Assembly (NCBI RefSeq): GCF_947507565.1
Contig: NC_089189.1
Location: 1,178,001 to 1,242,000, forward strand
Origin: Oscarella lobularis
Taxonomy: Eukaryota; Porifera; Homoscleromorpha; Homosclerophorida; Oscarellidae
Reading direction: 5' to 3'
DNA length: 64,000 nucleotides
The stretch's first letter is position 1. Every line of letters begins with the position of its first letter. Below the pieces are notes generated by a model that was not told the DNA's origin, made no database searches, and saw only the letters and a program-made list of their open reading frames with translations. A program made the translations under genes and the position numbers. Below, piece by piece: positions 23,424 to 36,600 of the stretch.

Positions 23424-24671
23424 AGCTCAGGCTAGTTACTGGATGAATGTTTTTTTTGTTGATGATAATGTCTCATCTCGGTTTTTTCGTCTTTGTACGT
23501 CTTGCCTTTGTCTGTTGATTTTTTATGCACGTAGTTCTATGAGGCTTCAGCCTTCCCCCTCCCCTCAGCTGATGCGTTTTTATAGGAACTATCGTCTTGT
23601 CTTTGTCTTTATCTGTTTCATTAGGCATGCATTTTAGATCACGAGAAAAGTAGAAAAAGTGTTGTTATTATTACTCAATCCATGCACGGATAGGTACTAG
23701 TATCCGTGATCCGTGTCTATGTACCCGCAATGTTTCAATTCAGGGCTGAATTCATCATGAATTCATCCATCAGAAGCAGTAGCACGCGCGCTAGACTCGT
23801 CCCATCAGTATCTGCAGTATCCTAATCCTCCTAAAATCCAGCGAGTCTGCGTCGCTGGAAGACTGAAAAAGGCGTCAAAAAACACCGCTAGTCGTCGACT
23901 AGTGCACCTCAAGCGGACGGAAACGTCCGAATCGGCCATGAAGCCCGTGTGAGAGTGCGTCCTAACAAGAATCTCGCTTCTAAGGGATTTTCGTATTATT
24001 TTAGAAACTCTGCAGGATCCACTTTGCGTAGAGGGTCTCTCTCGCTCGGTTTTTGTCAATTTGCTGTTCGGTGAGCCAAAATTAGGTGCACTTTTGCATC
24101 CCTCCACCAATGCTGTAAGCTCCTAGAACCTTCACCCGTGAGAGTACACGTCCAAGTCATCGTCAAGGGATTGCATCTCATTTGAGGAGACTTCCTACGC
24201 AGGGAGTTCCCCTCAGCGCTTCTGTGCTTTCGCCATGCGCACACATCAAAACATAGTGTGACTTCTGAGTCCCTGTGCTCCATTGAACTCTGAGCGCCGT
24301 TTTGACTCTGGAGAAGCCATTCGGTGAGCCAACGCACATTGTCTCAGTAGAGATTATAGCAGACGTCGAAACACTTTTAGCTAATTGCATTCGATTGTTT
24401 ACAGTAGCTTCGTCATGCATTTTGCATCTTCTGTAAACGCAACTCACGACGAGTCTTACCTTATCCACGATCTGTGCAATCCGTGCGCGTCTTTTTTAAT
24501 TGGAGATCTGGCGAAAGCCACGCCCAGATCTCAGACCACGCAGTAGTCGCCTTTTTTTTTGGCTAAACAGGGATCTGCTCATGCTGTGCATGTCGTATAA
24601 GCGCAACAGTTTTTGTTGTAACGCGTATCTTCGTTACCAGAGCAGTTCATTGCCAGTGCGTTTTCTAAGCC
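23424..24671. other. Spacer between the two giant receptor genes
   Basis: No gene recognised. Near 23846-23886 lies a degraded copy of the block that begins the calcyphosin-2-like gene (ggcgtcaaaaa core), which marks the edge of the tandem duplication unit. From about 24150 to 24671 the sequence matches the upstream region of copy 1, with ccagagcagtt just upstream of the start codon in both. Confidence 0.5.
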
Positions 24672-27600
24672 ATGGCTTTCGCATGGCTCCTCGTCGAGGC
24701 AATTATTTTCGCATCCTACTTTCCAACTCAAGTCTGTAAGTTTCGCGTCTTATTGAGTTTGTGTAAAAAGTTTGAGCGTCTCTTCTAGTGAGTACTGAAA
24801 CAGAAATTGGGGGAGTCTATTCATCAGATGTGTTGTTGACTACAGCAAGTAGTCCATACGCTGTCACCAGGGACTTGATCGTATCGAACGGCACAACGCT
24901 CACAATTGAATCAGGCGTGGATTTGAATTTTCAAGCTCGAATACGTCTCATCGTCAACGGAACCCTCAAAGCAATCGCTGGCTCTCCTAAACAGGAAATC
25001 ATCATGCGTCACAATGTGACAGTGGGAGTCAATTCAAGCGTTTTGCGTCTCGTCGGTGGTGCAACTCCTCGTGAAGGCCGGATCGAAGTGTTCGATACGA
25101 TGAGCAAAAATTGGGGAACGGTGTGTGACGACTTTTGGAACCGAAACAACGCCGAAGTCGTTTGTCGTGAGCTTGGATTCAGTCATCCTATAGGTTCTGA
25201 CTATAGTACGAAGCGGTTTGGAGTTGGAACGGGAGACATCGGACTATCGAACGTTGACTGTGACGGCGTTGAGAATTCTCTTTTGGATTGCCGCTCTCAG
25301 AAGTGGAACAATAACAAGTGCAAACATACTGAAGACGTGGGTGTTGTATGCGGTGGAGGGAGTGTGGGATTTTGGGGCGGCATCACGTTTGAAAGTATAG
25401 GAGCTAACGTGACGACGTCGTCCAGTGGAACGATGCACTACTCAACGTCAAGTGTGCTACAAAATGTCCGCATTTTGAACGCAGGTATTGTGCCGGATAA
25501 AGTTCGTCGATCAACTCCAGATGCAGACGTGGCTGCCGTTACAGCGACGTCAGCAGTGGCCGAAATGATCAATGTGACAATTTCGGACAGTCGATTATCA
25601 GGAATTCAGCTCAATAATATTCACGCAGATATCGAGTTCGAAGCGGTTGCTGTTCGTAACTGCAGTGGAACAGGCCTGACTGGACAGTCCTCTCGCCGTC
25701 TGACGTGCTTGCGATGTCACGTGGAGAACTGCAATCAAGGCGGTATCAGTATCAACAGAATTCCCATCCCTTCTGGTCGACCGACTATCAGTGTTCCCTC
25801 ATATAATTTCAGTCATCCGGAAACTACGAGTGGAGACAAAAAATCATATTTTGTGGACGACAGGGGCGTTTACTTTACCTTCAAAACAGCAAACAGAAAC
25901 GCTCGCTACTATTTTCGCGTTCTAGAGACTTCTCCTGGCTACGGGTTGTCTGTTTCCTTTGACCGCTTTCTGATCCGTGGGCGAGGATATTTTCGAATTA
26001 TAAATGGATATACAGGATACGTACATTTAAGTCGTTGGGTCTGGCCTACGTCTTCTGATGCAGTCAACGTGACAGCTGACTATCATCAACTGGTAATAAA
26101 TTTTGAAACGTATCATTCGTACTCTATAGATTTGACTGGCGATGTCAAAGCGTACGTTTCTCGTTATCCATTGGACTCAAGACAAGTGAATCTTCTAGAT
26201 TGCTCAACGGTTCGTTCTGTTTCGTCTTATGGGCTTCAAGTTCAAGGCTCTCTTGGATCTCTTCGCGTTGCTGAACATAAGGCGATTGACAATGGAGGAG
26301 GTGGCGTGCGGATATCTGGAAACGGCAATTCAGTTCAAATAGACAGATCTGTTGTTCAATACGGAATTCGTGTTTACAATTCCAACTACGGAATTTACTT
26401 ATACGGCTACTTTTCATCATCGAAGCTCTCTCAGTCTCGCGTTGGTGATCATAGCTATGGTGTCTACTGGTACAGCAACGGAGCTGGAAATGTAAGCATC
26501 TTGGATAACGTTTTCAATGGATCACGCACTGACTCTGGCATAAGATACACCTACAGAGGTCTCTACTTACAAAGACGTGAAACGTACGCTTACAGATGGA
26601 CGTTAAATGGGGATAGATCAGTTTCTCTTGATGGAAATATTTTTACTCGTCTTGGAGCGTTTCATTCAGTGCAATTCTATTTGTATTCTCAATATGAATT
26701 TGTTAGCTTCGTTAGCGTAAGAAACAACGTTTTTACTCAGAACAAAGGATATTCCTACTTTTACCAGCAATTTACCGGAGCGGGCCAGACTAGCATTTTT
26801 GCTGGGAACAGGTTTGAAGACAATGACGTTGGGTCCAGCTCAACAAACGTTGTTGAACTGAGAACGGAGTCAAGTGCTCATGACAAAGGACGCGTTATTG
26901 TGGAAAGAAATGTTTTTCTTCGCAACAAGGGACCGTCAATCTTCCTTTTGTCTCCTAGTACCAAATTCAGCGATGGCGCGCAAGTTCAGAACGTTGCCTT
27001 TTTCAAAAATAATACGTTGAAAAATAATGTTGTTTACAATGGAACTACTGCGTATGTGCCGAACTGTGCTCTTAGAGTGACTGGAAGTGTAAACATGGAA
27101 GTCTATCACAACGTGTTTGATAATCCTGGTTCTTTGTATGAAGTTGGCAGCGGAGTCGAAGGAACGTCATCGTTGGACAAAATCAATTTCACTCGCAACT
27201 ATTGGGGAACGGTTAACGAGCTGACTATTCTGGATAGAATATTTGATTTTGACGATTCGAATTTCTTTGTTACGATTCAGTACTTTCCCTTTCTTCTCTC
27301 TGCGAATCTATCTGACGTAGCAGCGTTGAGTCATCCTAGAAGTTACCCTCTATTTGTTTCTCCATCTGGAGAGATAGGAGGACAACTGAACGACTCTCTG
27401 ACGTTGACAGCGGCCGCTTCTCCATATCTGATAACGAGAGGCGTTACAATTCTTCCAACGGGCACGCTTACTATTGAAGCAGGCGTTGTCATTCAAGTTC
27501 AAATCAACATGGGAATTTTAGTTGAAGGGAGCATGTTGTCACTGGGAAGCTCAGACAGCCCTGTTACGATTCGTGGACGGCATGATAGTGGCGAATTTCG

Positions 27601-30600
27601 TATTGCGGACGGTTATTATTACAGAGGTCGTGAAAGTGGGACTTTGCAAGTTAATTCTGATCAGGCGTGGCGGTCAATTTGCCTGCCGTCCAATGTCAGC
27701 AGAGACTACACGTCTTTAGATAAGCTTTCTGTTATAGCGTGTAAAAAGCTTGGCTACATCCGAGGTCGTGGTTCTTCTCAAAGTTGGTATCCGTCTTTGG
27801 GCACTCCTATTGTTACGCAATTCAGCTGTCCGGGAAATGCCACCGACGTTAATCACTGCACGTTTCGTTCTGGACAATATTCGTCATCGGCTCGTTGCCT
27901 TTCGGTTTTTTATGTTATTTGCTTTAGTAGAATATTTGGAAGATGGGCAGGAATTCGATTCTCTCCTACGTCAACTGTTCTAGTGTCAGATGACAGTCAT
28001 CAATTGCCTTTTTCGGTGCTGCAGCATACATCGATTGAAGGAGCTGGAATGTGGGGAGATCGAGCTGTATCGTCTGTACGAACCCTGCTAAGGTCACCTA
28101 CATTTCATAATGTGACAATCAAAGATTCTGCGTCAACCGCTTTGTCTTTTGAGTACCTTCACGAAGAAGTGAATGTTACGGGAGTAGTCATTGATGGGGC
28201 TTTAGGCGATGGAATATCGTTTTCTGGTCCGAGAACGCGAAATTTGACCTTTCACGGGACTACAGTCAGGAACGTAAAGAGCTCAGGAATTCGCGTGTCT
28301 GACTCCTCCAGCTCACTCCGCAGTTTGACTAATTTCCGGTCAATTTGTGCTCTGCCACCTGTGTTGAACGTGAGCAGGGAGAATGGGACGTACTGTGGCT
28401 TGCATCAAGACTATCATTTGACTGGAATTTCCTGTTCTGTTGAACTTCGAGGTCCTCCAAATACCGTCTTGTCTCTAACGGTCATTTCCGTCCAGCTGTA
28501 TAGTGACGATAAACTTGTGCTGAGAAACGGACCATCAAGCTCTTCGTCAACAATTCGTACTTACAGCGGTCACAATTCGCATTCGATTGACGGCAGCCTT
28601 TTGTCTTCTGGCAATTCCGTATGGGTAGAAATCACCACTAGAAACAAAAGCGGTGCTCCAGGATTTGCTCTGTATTCTGTTGCTCTTTCAACCAAACCGG
28701 GCCGTCCTTCTACTCGAATCAATGATGCTGCTATGTTCTCAGTTGGCAGTGGAATTTCTTTTTCAAGCTCTAGTGAAGACGTTTTCATCACCAATGCGAA
28801 TGTAGAAAGTTCTTCCGGAAACGGAATCTACGTTAGTTACAACAGAGGGCTTTTCTCTTTGCGAGGCAGCATCATACAAAACTCTCGTGGCGACGGTGTG
28901 CACATGTCGAGTGTGAGAGGCAACTTTGAATTTTTGAACAACGACATAACAGGAAGCCTTGGTAATGGATTGTACTTTAATGTGCAATATAATTATGGAC
29001 GGCACACGCACGTGATTGATTCTAATCGCTTTTTTGGTTGTGGAAACACAGGCCTCTATCTGCAAAGTTATTATTCCCCTCACGTCAAGAGGAACGTGAC
29101 TAGAAACGTTTTTGATTCCAACCGAAACGGTGTTATCGTTTCTTCTTCTAACTCAGAATTGACCTATCTCACAATTTCTGAAAACTCGTTTTTGAAGCAG
29201 ACGCAGTTTGGGCTGAACTTTGATCGCAGTTTAAACGCCTATGCTACAATTGAGGGAAACACGTTTGTTGGTCACCGTGGAAGCGAGGGTGGAGCAATGC
29301 TTTTGCAAGGAACTGCTCAAAGTCTCAGCGTGACGAGGAATGTTTTTCACCACAATACTGGAAAGTACGTCGTCAAGCTCTCTCCCTTCGCTTTTACAGC
29401 ATCGCCATTCGTGTTCCGGAACAATCGTCTTCTCAACAACACTGTGAATTTTACTGAAGTCTACGCTATAGACAATGGCTATCCTGCTGTAGTTGTTGTC
29501 TCCATGTCGTCTCGAATTCGTATGGAAGACAACGAGTTTAGCAATCCCAAATCACAGTTTGAACTCGGTATTCAACTTCCTGTTCAAAGTTCGTTAGAGT
29601 TGTCGGTGAACGTAAGTAACAACTATTGGGGCACGGCGAATGAAGCTACTGTTCGTGACCGCATCGCGGACTTCGGATACTGCTCTCGACTTGCTAGTGC
29701 TGAGTATTTTCCGTATCTCACGTCTCCGTCGGGACCTGCCGTTTCACACTCTGTGTCTAGAGACACTTCTATTTTGAGACCGAATTCGATCATTCGAGGG
29801 CGTGTTTTTACAAACACAACTATTTCTTTGTTTGGCAGCCCGTACACAGTTGTGGGCGATGTTACAGTTCTTCCTGGTCAAACTCTTACAATAGAAGCTG
29901 GCGTTGAGCTTCGCTTCGCTGCCAACACAGGAATCATGGTCGAAGGTCGTCTTCTGGCTCAAGGAACGGAAAGTCTGCCGATAAAGTTTGTTGACAACAG
30001 CCTAGTTATTCGTTCTTCGTCGTCTGTGAAAAACGGGTTAGGTAGCGTAGGGAAAATCCGTCTCATTGGAGCAGTACCGAACGAAGGAGTGGCTGAGGTG
30101 TACTACAATGGGACGTGGGAAGCACTGTGCGCTCTACAAGATGACGAAGATAGATATTATAGAACAGATCACAATTACTATTTGTCGAACGTTGTATGCC
30201 GGGAGCTTGGCTACTCCTCCGCTGATCGGCAGTGGCCGCCCTCGCGTTATGTGAATTCTTCGCATCCACGAGACACGTGGCTTGAACATCTGATTTGCCG
30301 TGGCTCGGAAATGGTGCTGGGGCAATGTTTGAACTACGTGTTTCAAAGGTCAAAATGTCATCTCGGAGCGTTGCGTGTTAGCTGTCGGACGAGCAGTAAT
30401 CAAGTTCAATTAAAACAGTCGTGGCTTCATTGGTCCGGCATTCGTTTTTCTCAATCTTTGCAGCAGCCTTCAGTTATAAGCCACGCTTTCCTGTCAAGTG
30501 CAGGCTACGCGAACGCGGAGAAAATTGCAGCTATTCAAGTAGTGGGGCACAGTCTTGTCCTCAAAAACGTAACTGTGACTGGGAACGCTTGGACAGGCGT

Positions 30601-33600
30601 TGAAATTATCAACTCACCACCGCCAGATTTTACCAGAATTCATGCGTCACTAAACGAAGGCGCAGGAGTTAGATTATCGAATACCCTTTCAAGTTCTCTG
30701 AAAGAAATAACAGCTGTTGAAAATCGTGGACACGGGCTGGCTTTGACAAGTGGCAGCGTTTTGCGGAGTTCTTGGAATTACCCCGTCGTATCACCTGTGG
30801 ACATTTGCTCTCAGTCTGGGAAATTGTCGGCATCGACTCCTTTTTATCTGAGATATGCACCAAAATTAACTCAACGTGGTTATAATTATCGTAACTGCAG
30901 AGTCGACATTCAAGCTGATCCCAACCACGTTTTGTCGTTTGATATCTTGGCTGTTCAATTTCAGTATTGGTCCACCAATTTTGTCATTGACGGAAAAACA
31001 ATTTTTAGCTCAGGCAGAATCCAGTTTGAGGGCGAGTCTCTTCATTTCGTGACAAAAGGCAGCTCTTCCTATGTGTCTGTTTACACTCAGCAGTATGACT
31101 CCAGTTTTGACCCGTGGAAGGACTTCGTTCTGATCTATGTTCGCCAACATTCTACCGGTAAGGATGTGCGCAATTATAATTCAATTTTATCATAGTTGTG
31201 TTTTCCCTACAGTTTCTCCTACTCAGTGGTTGCATGCTGTGTCCTGTGGTCACTTTGCTTCGAACTCTCTGTCTGGTCTTGCTTTCAATTCGAGTCAAAG
31301 TACATACGATCGTTCAAGCCTTTTGATCGAGGATTCCGTGATTTCAAACAACAGCTGGAATGGAATTGATGGCAATTTCACGAACAGCGGAGATTCAGGC
31401 TACGGTTCAGTCATTCGCGAAATCAAAATCAGGAGAAGCACTATATCGAACAATGGTCGATTTACAACAGCATCATACAGAGGCCATGCCGCTGGAATCG
31501 CCGTTGCGGCAGATAATGCGAACATTGCCATTCAAAATAACGGCTTTAGGAGCAACAGCGGCGGAGCTGTGAGCTTAAATTTTAGTACGTGTCAAAATGA
31601 ATCAACATCCCTTGACGTATTTGACAATCGCATTGTCCGAAACAAGGAAGGTGGAACTATTATCATTGTTGGTTCTTCTAGTTCATCAGGACCTCGAGCA
31701 AATATTCGCAGCAATACGATTGATCACAATTCAGCCGGAATTCTTTACGACACTTTGGCAATCAACAGAACTGCCGCCACCGTCGTCGACAACACATTTT
31801 ACAATAATACCGGACAGCATGTTGTCTATTGGGAAACTGGTGAAAGATCATCGAGTTCTGGGCAACAATTTGTTAATAACACGCTGTATCTCAATGTTGG
31901 GCAAACACCGAACGAACGATGGACGGTGTATGCTGTTGGCGTGGGGCCATCGTACACCAGTAACGTCTTCACAAATCCAGCAAATCAATACGACTTTGCT
32001 ACGGGATTTGATTTGGGTCAAGGGCATCATAATGCTGTCGAAAATTGGTGGGGGAGTCGGCATTTGAGTCAAGCCGAGAAGCGCGTGAGAGATAAGAACG
32101 ACGTTTCGAGCTTAGCGGCAGCTGATATCGCACCGGTTGTGAAGAACTCGCCCTGGAATGAAAAAGAAGGTACACCGTAGAAAAGAAATCTCGTTCTTTT
32201 TACTTGATATTCACTAGGGTGTCAGTATGGATGGACTCTTGAGTCTGATTGGGACTTTAATTGCTACTTGTACGTAAAGGAAGCAATGAACTGGAATGAG
32301 GCCAATTCGTTTTGCCAGGCAAGCTCTCTGCATTTTATATTTTCTAATTAACAACGCACTTGTTTGGCAATTTATTTAGGCTGTGAATGCTCGTCTTGGG
32401 TCTGTACACGACGCTTCGGTTAATCGGTTTTTAAGTGGCCTTATTCCTCGTCCTCCTGCGCCTCTCACAAGCGCAGGTGCGTGGCTTGGACTTCGAAACG
32501 ACGAAAATGAGTGGTCTTGGTCCGACGGAACAGACTTTGACTACGGAAGCGTTGCCGAAGGAAAAGCAGGAGACTGCTTAAAATTTACATCGGCAGGATG
32601 GACGATCGCGGATTGCAATAAGCGTCTTCCGTTTTTCTGCAGCAAAACTTCAGCCAGTATGATTGTTGCTGTGCGTTTTGATCAGCGATGTCTATGTTTT
32701 GGTTTTTATAGGCGAATGTCCGAATGCCTGCTCTCAGCACGGACATTGCGACAGTGCGACTCGTACTTGTTCTTGTTTCAGGGGATGGCTTGGCGAAGAT
32801 TGCAGCGACTTCCATTGCAACGACGTCAACGACTGTTCCGGCTACGGAACATGCGTGGGGCCAAATCAGTGTCGATGCCGAGTCGGCTGGAGGGCAAGTA
32901 GATCAGTTTCTCGGTATGTTTTAATTAAATTTTGGTCTTAATTGAAGGGTCGCGCGTGTACGACGACGTACTGCAATTTATACCCAACGTGCGAAGTCTG
33001 CAGTAGGCAGCCAGGCTGCGGTTGGTGCGACAGTCAAGCTTCATGCATTCCTGGCCTTGGTAGCCGTCCAGATAAGCAGCAATGCAGCGCGTGGTTTTAC
33101 TACAGCTGCTACAGTCCGCAGAATGAAGGCTGTTCGGATCGAATCAAAGTAATATACAAAGGTGGTGCCGTATTTTATCTATTAAATTGTTGCATAGGAA
33201 ATTGGGTGCGTCGGTCCATGCGATTGGTCTGTGGCGACAAGCAGCAATGAAACGTGCCAACATTGCCGCGATATAGGCTACTGCTATTCCGACGCAAACG
33301 TGCATGTAAGTCGAAATACTGTCACTCGCAGGACGTTTTTCATTTTCACGTATTTCAGTCGTCTTGCCACGTTTGGGACGAGTTGCAGTGTCCATACGGA
33401 AGAGTTACGCCCGACTATGGTCTTGGTGAAAATGAGCCAAAAATTCCGAGTCATCTGCCTAATGGAAAGTCAGACTTTCGGCACAAACGATCTCTTTCAG
33501 ATAAATCGTCGTCCGATCGTCGTCACAAGTATGTGGATCTTTATCCGGACGTTCGAGTCGATACTGGAAGCTCCACAATCTACCGTTTTTCGGGCAGCAG

Positions 33601-36600
33601 CGACTACAATTATTACATCACAACGCCGTCGCTGAAAGACGTCTACACTGGTCAAATACTGTCGAGTCGTCAAAGCGGAGGAATACTTGACAAAATACTT
33701 GCTATGGCCAAATGGGGGGCATATCAGCTGATCAAAGCCTCTCCAGCCTACTTGGAAGAGACGATCAAGTACGCCGATTTTATGGACACCGTTGACTTAG
33801 AAGACGTCTACGACGAAGCAGCAGTAGAAATCGTTCCCACCGCTCTTCTAAACTCTTTTGATTCCGAGCTTCCTGGAGCATCCGAAACAATCATTTTGCC
33901 ATCGTCTGTTCCTGTTTATAAGTGTCGGCGAACGTCCAGCGGAAATATTGTTATAGCGGTGTCGTCTTCGGATCTGGAGCTTAAGACTGTCAGCAATCAA
34001 GGCATTGTCAGCGCACACGGAAGCGGTTTTCTTGAGGAAATCGAATCCATTGTCAGCGCCGGTCCACACACAATTGTTCACACGTCTCTGGCAAACTGTT
34101 CTCGAAATCCCTCTGTGAAGTCAGAGGTGAAGACGACCGGTCCAACTCCGGTCACTAAGTATCCGTTTGTCACGGCTGTTGGGGGCACGGGCGTTCAAGG
34201 AATTGTCGTATTTGACAAAGTTTCTCCATCCGACCTTGAACTATCTGTTGGTGACGTGATCGTTGGTCGTCCCAGCGCGGCTGTCGCTGGATTTCTCGTC
34301 GACAGATCATTTGATGACAGCATGACCTTTATGGAACTCATTCCTTTTAGAGGATTCGGGCCTTCTTGCAGTAAGAGCGACAGTCTCGACGAGTCAGGGG
34401 AAGATGGTTTGAGCACTTTCAGATGGTGCGATGCAAACAGGACTGCGTTCTTTCATCACGAGCTAGTGAAAACTAAGGTAATTTCTCTTATTAACTTCTG
34501 TAAACTGTTCTCATATTATGAACAAGATTGGTCTTTCTGATCGAGAAGTTATTGCCACAGAGGCGATCATGAGTTATGATCCCCTGGTTGAAATGACGTT
34601 TCGATCCAACCATACGTCGCCCTTTTTGTCAAAAGTGGGATTTTCTTTCAAAGGACCTATGCACATTGGAGCCAATGCAACTTTGGAGCTTCTGCCACGC
34701 TCGTGAGTTTGCCTAGTTTTTTTTTTAAATTCATTGTCCTATCTCTCGTTGTCTAAAGGAAAGGAAGTTTATCTCCGCCCGCAGTTTCTTTAAATGCCCC
34801 TTCGAAGCGTTTTTGCATTTCCGTCGGTCCAATCTGCATCCCCGGTGAAACGAAGCTGTCAGCTACGTATTCATTCTCTTTCGATTACGACGTACGAGAG
34901 CCACGCAATATATTTACTTGAAGAACCTTTTTTTGGCAGGTAACCGGCCCTAGTAGCGTTTTCTTTTCGTACCTTTCTCAGTCTCGGGGAAATGCTGAAT
35001 TAGGCGCAGTATGGAGAAATGGAGTGGGTGCCGAATACATAAGAGAGGTACTGTAGTGATAGCGCAGGAAATATTTTTCAATAATAGACTATTGTCATTA
35101 GGCTAAATTAAGCGTTGATCAGGATTTGATTGATCATCCGCAATACACGTCAAAATTTCAGTCTTCTTTGATTCCGACTTTTGGGATCACGTGGCCGTCA
35201 TCGTACAAATCTCCGCTGCACGTCGCTAATTTGCCAATACCTGCACTCGTGACGTCTTCTTTTTCAAAATCGCCAAGTCTATATCCTCTATCGTCGTTTA
35301 CCGTAGAAATTTCTCCATCTCTGAAAAGTCATTTTGAGGCAACGAGGTGCTCCAGAGGGTGTGGTTTTGGCAAGGTACGGACGGATGCGACTTTTCCTAT
35401 ACATTATTAGTAAATTGGTTTTTTGTTCTAGAAATTACTTGCGTCTTTTCGCGCCGGAATTGATGGAGTAGATGGAACGTCATCTCTAGATCTGCTTTAT
35501 TACAACTCTTCCCAGAAATTTGACCCGTGGCGGCGGGCTTCTTTTATCAATGTTATTTCAGGTGTCTGTTTGCCTCTGATGGACGAGAGCGACTGCCCAT
35601 GCGAGTGCCCCGGAGCAGCCCCGTGCAATGACTACGAAGGCGAATTTAAAATTTGTCAGCCTTGCAGCTGCAGCGAATCGCCAGACTGCTCTTGCACGCA
35701 AGCGTGTCCAGCTGGAACGATTGAAGTTTTCAATTCGTTTTTGCCTCAGCCAGTGTGTCGCTGTCAGTGCTCAGATTTTGACCACGCTGACGTTGGAGGC
35801 GACGGGACGTGTCAGGTTAGAAGTCACTGAGTGATCACATTTTTTATCTTGAACTTTCCTTTTGTCATGCAGTGCGGTTGCACTTGCAACGATGGCAGTG
35901 AGAGCGTATTTGGACCAGACGGTCGATGCCAGTGCGATTGTACGTGCAACAACTGCATGAACTCGGTTCTTGGTCCGAGTGGTTGCTTCTGTCCTGACGA
36001 TAAGTACGTCACATGCATAGAATTTTGTGTAGGTGTGCTATCATCGACTCTAGGTGTCCTGAGTGTCCAGAAGGTCTTGAGCCGGTGTGGCAAGACTGCA
36101 CTTGCAGCTGTCAATCAAAGCAAGATAGCGGTGGTTTGCCTCCAGTTTGTGCCGATGGATGGAAAGGACCTTTCTGCGACGTGCCTGACTGCAGTCCGTG
36201 GCCGTGTAAGAATGCAGCGCATATCTTTATTGTAGTGTGCGTTTCATGGTCTCTATCAGTTTGTTCTGACAACGGCGTCTGTACCATTCCAATGGGAAGC
36301 GAGAGAGACAGAAAGCCGTACTGCTTATGTGACGAACAGTGGATTGGTCCTGGCTGTCAATTCGCCAGGCCTCGTCCAGGCGGCGGCGATCCCCATTTGC
36401 AGACTTTAGACGGTAGGGGCTGCGGTAGATGTAAACCTCTGTGCCTCACGTTTTTGTGCAGGATTTAGCTACGACTGTTTTGACATCGGTGAATTTTGGT
36501 ATTGCAAAAGCGTTCCTAATGACTTCGGAGTGAGCACCCGCTTCTTCAAGTACAAAAGGGCGTCCTTAATTGGAGCAGTAGCGATAAAAGCAGGTCCAAG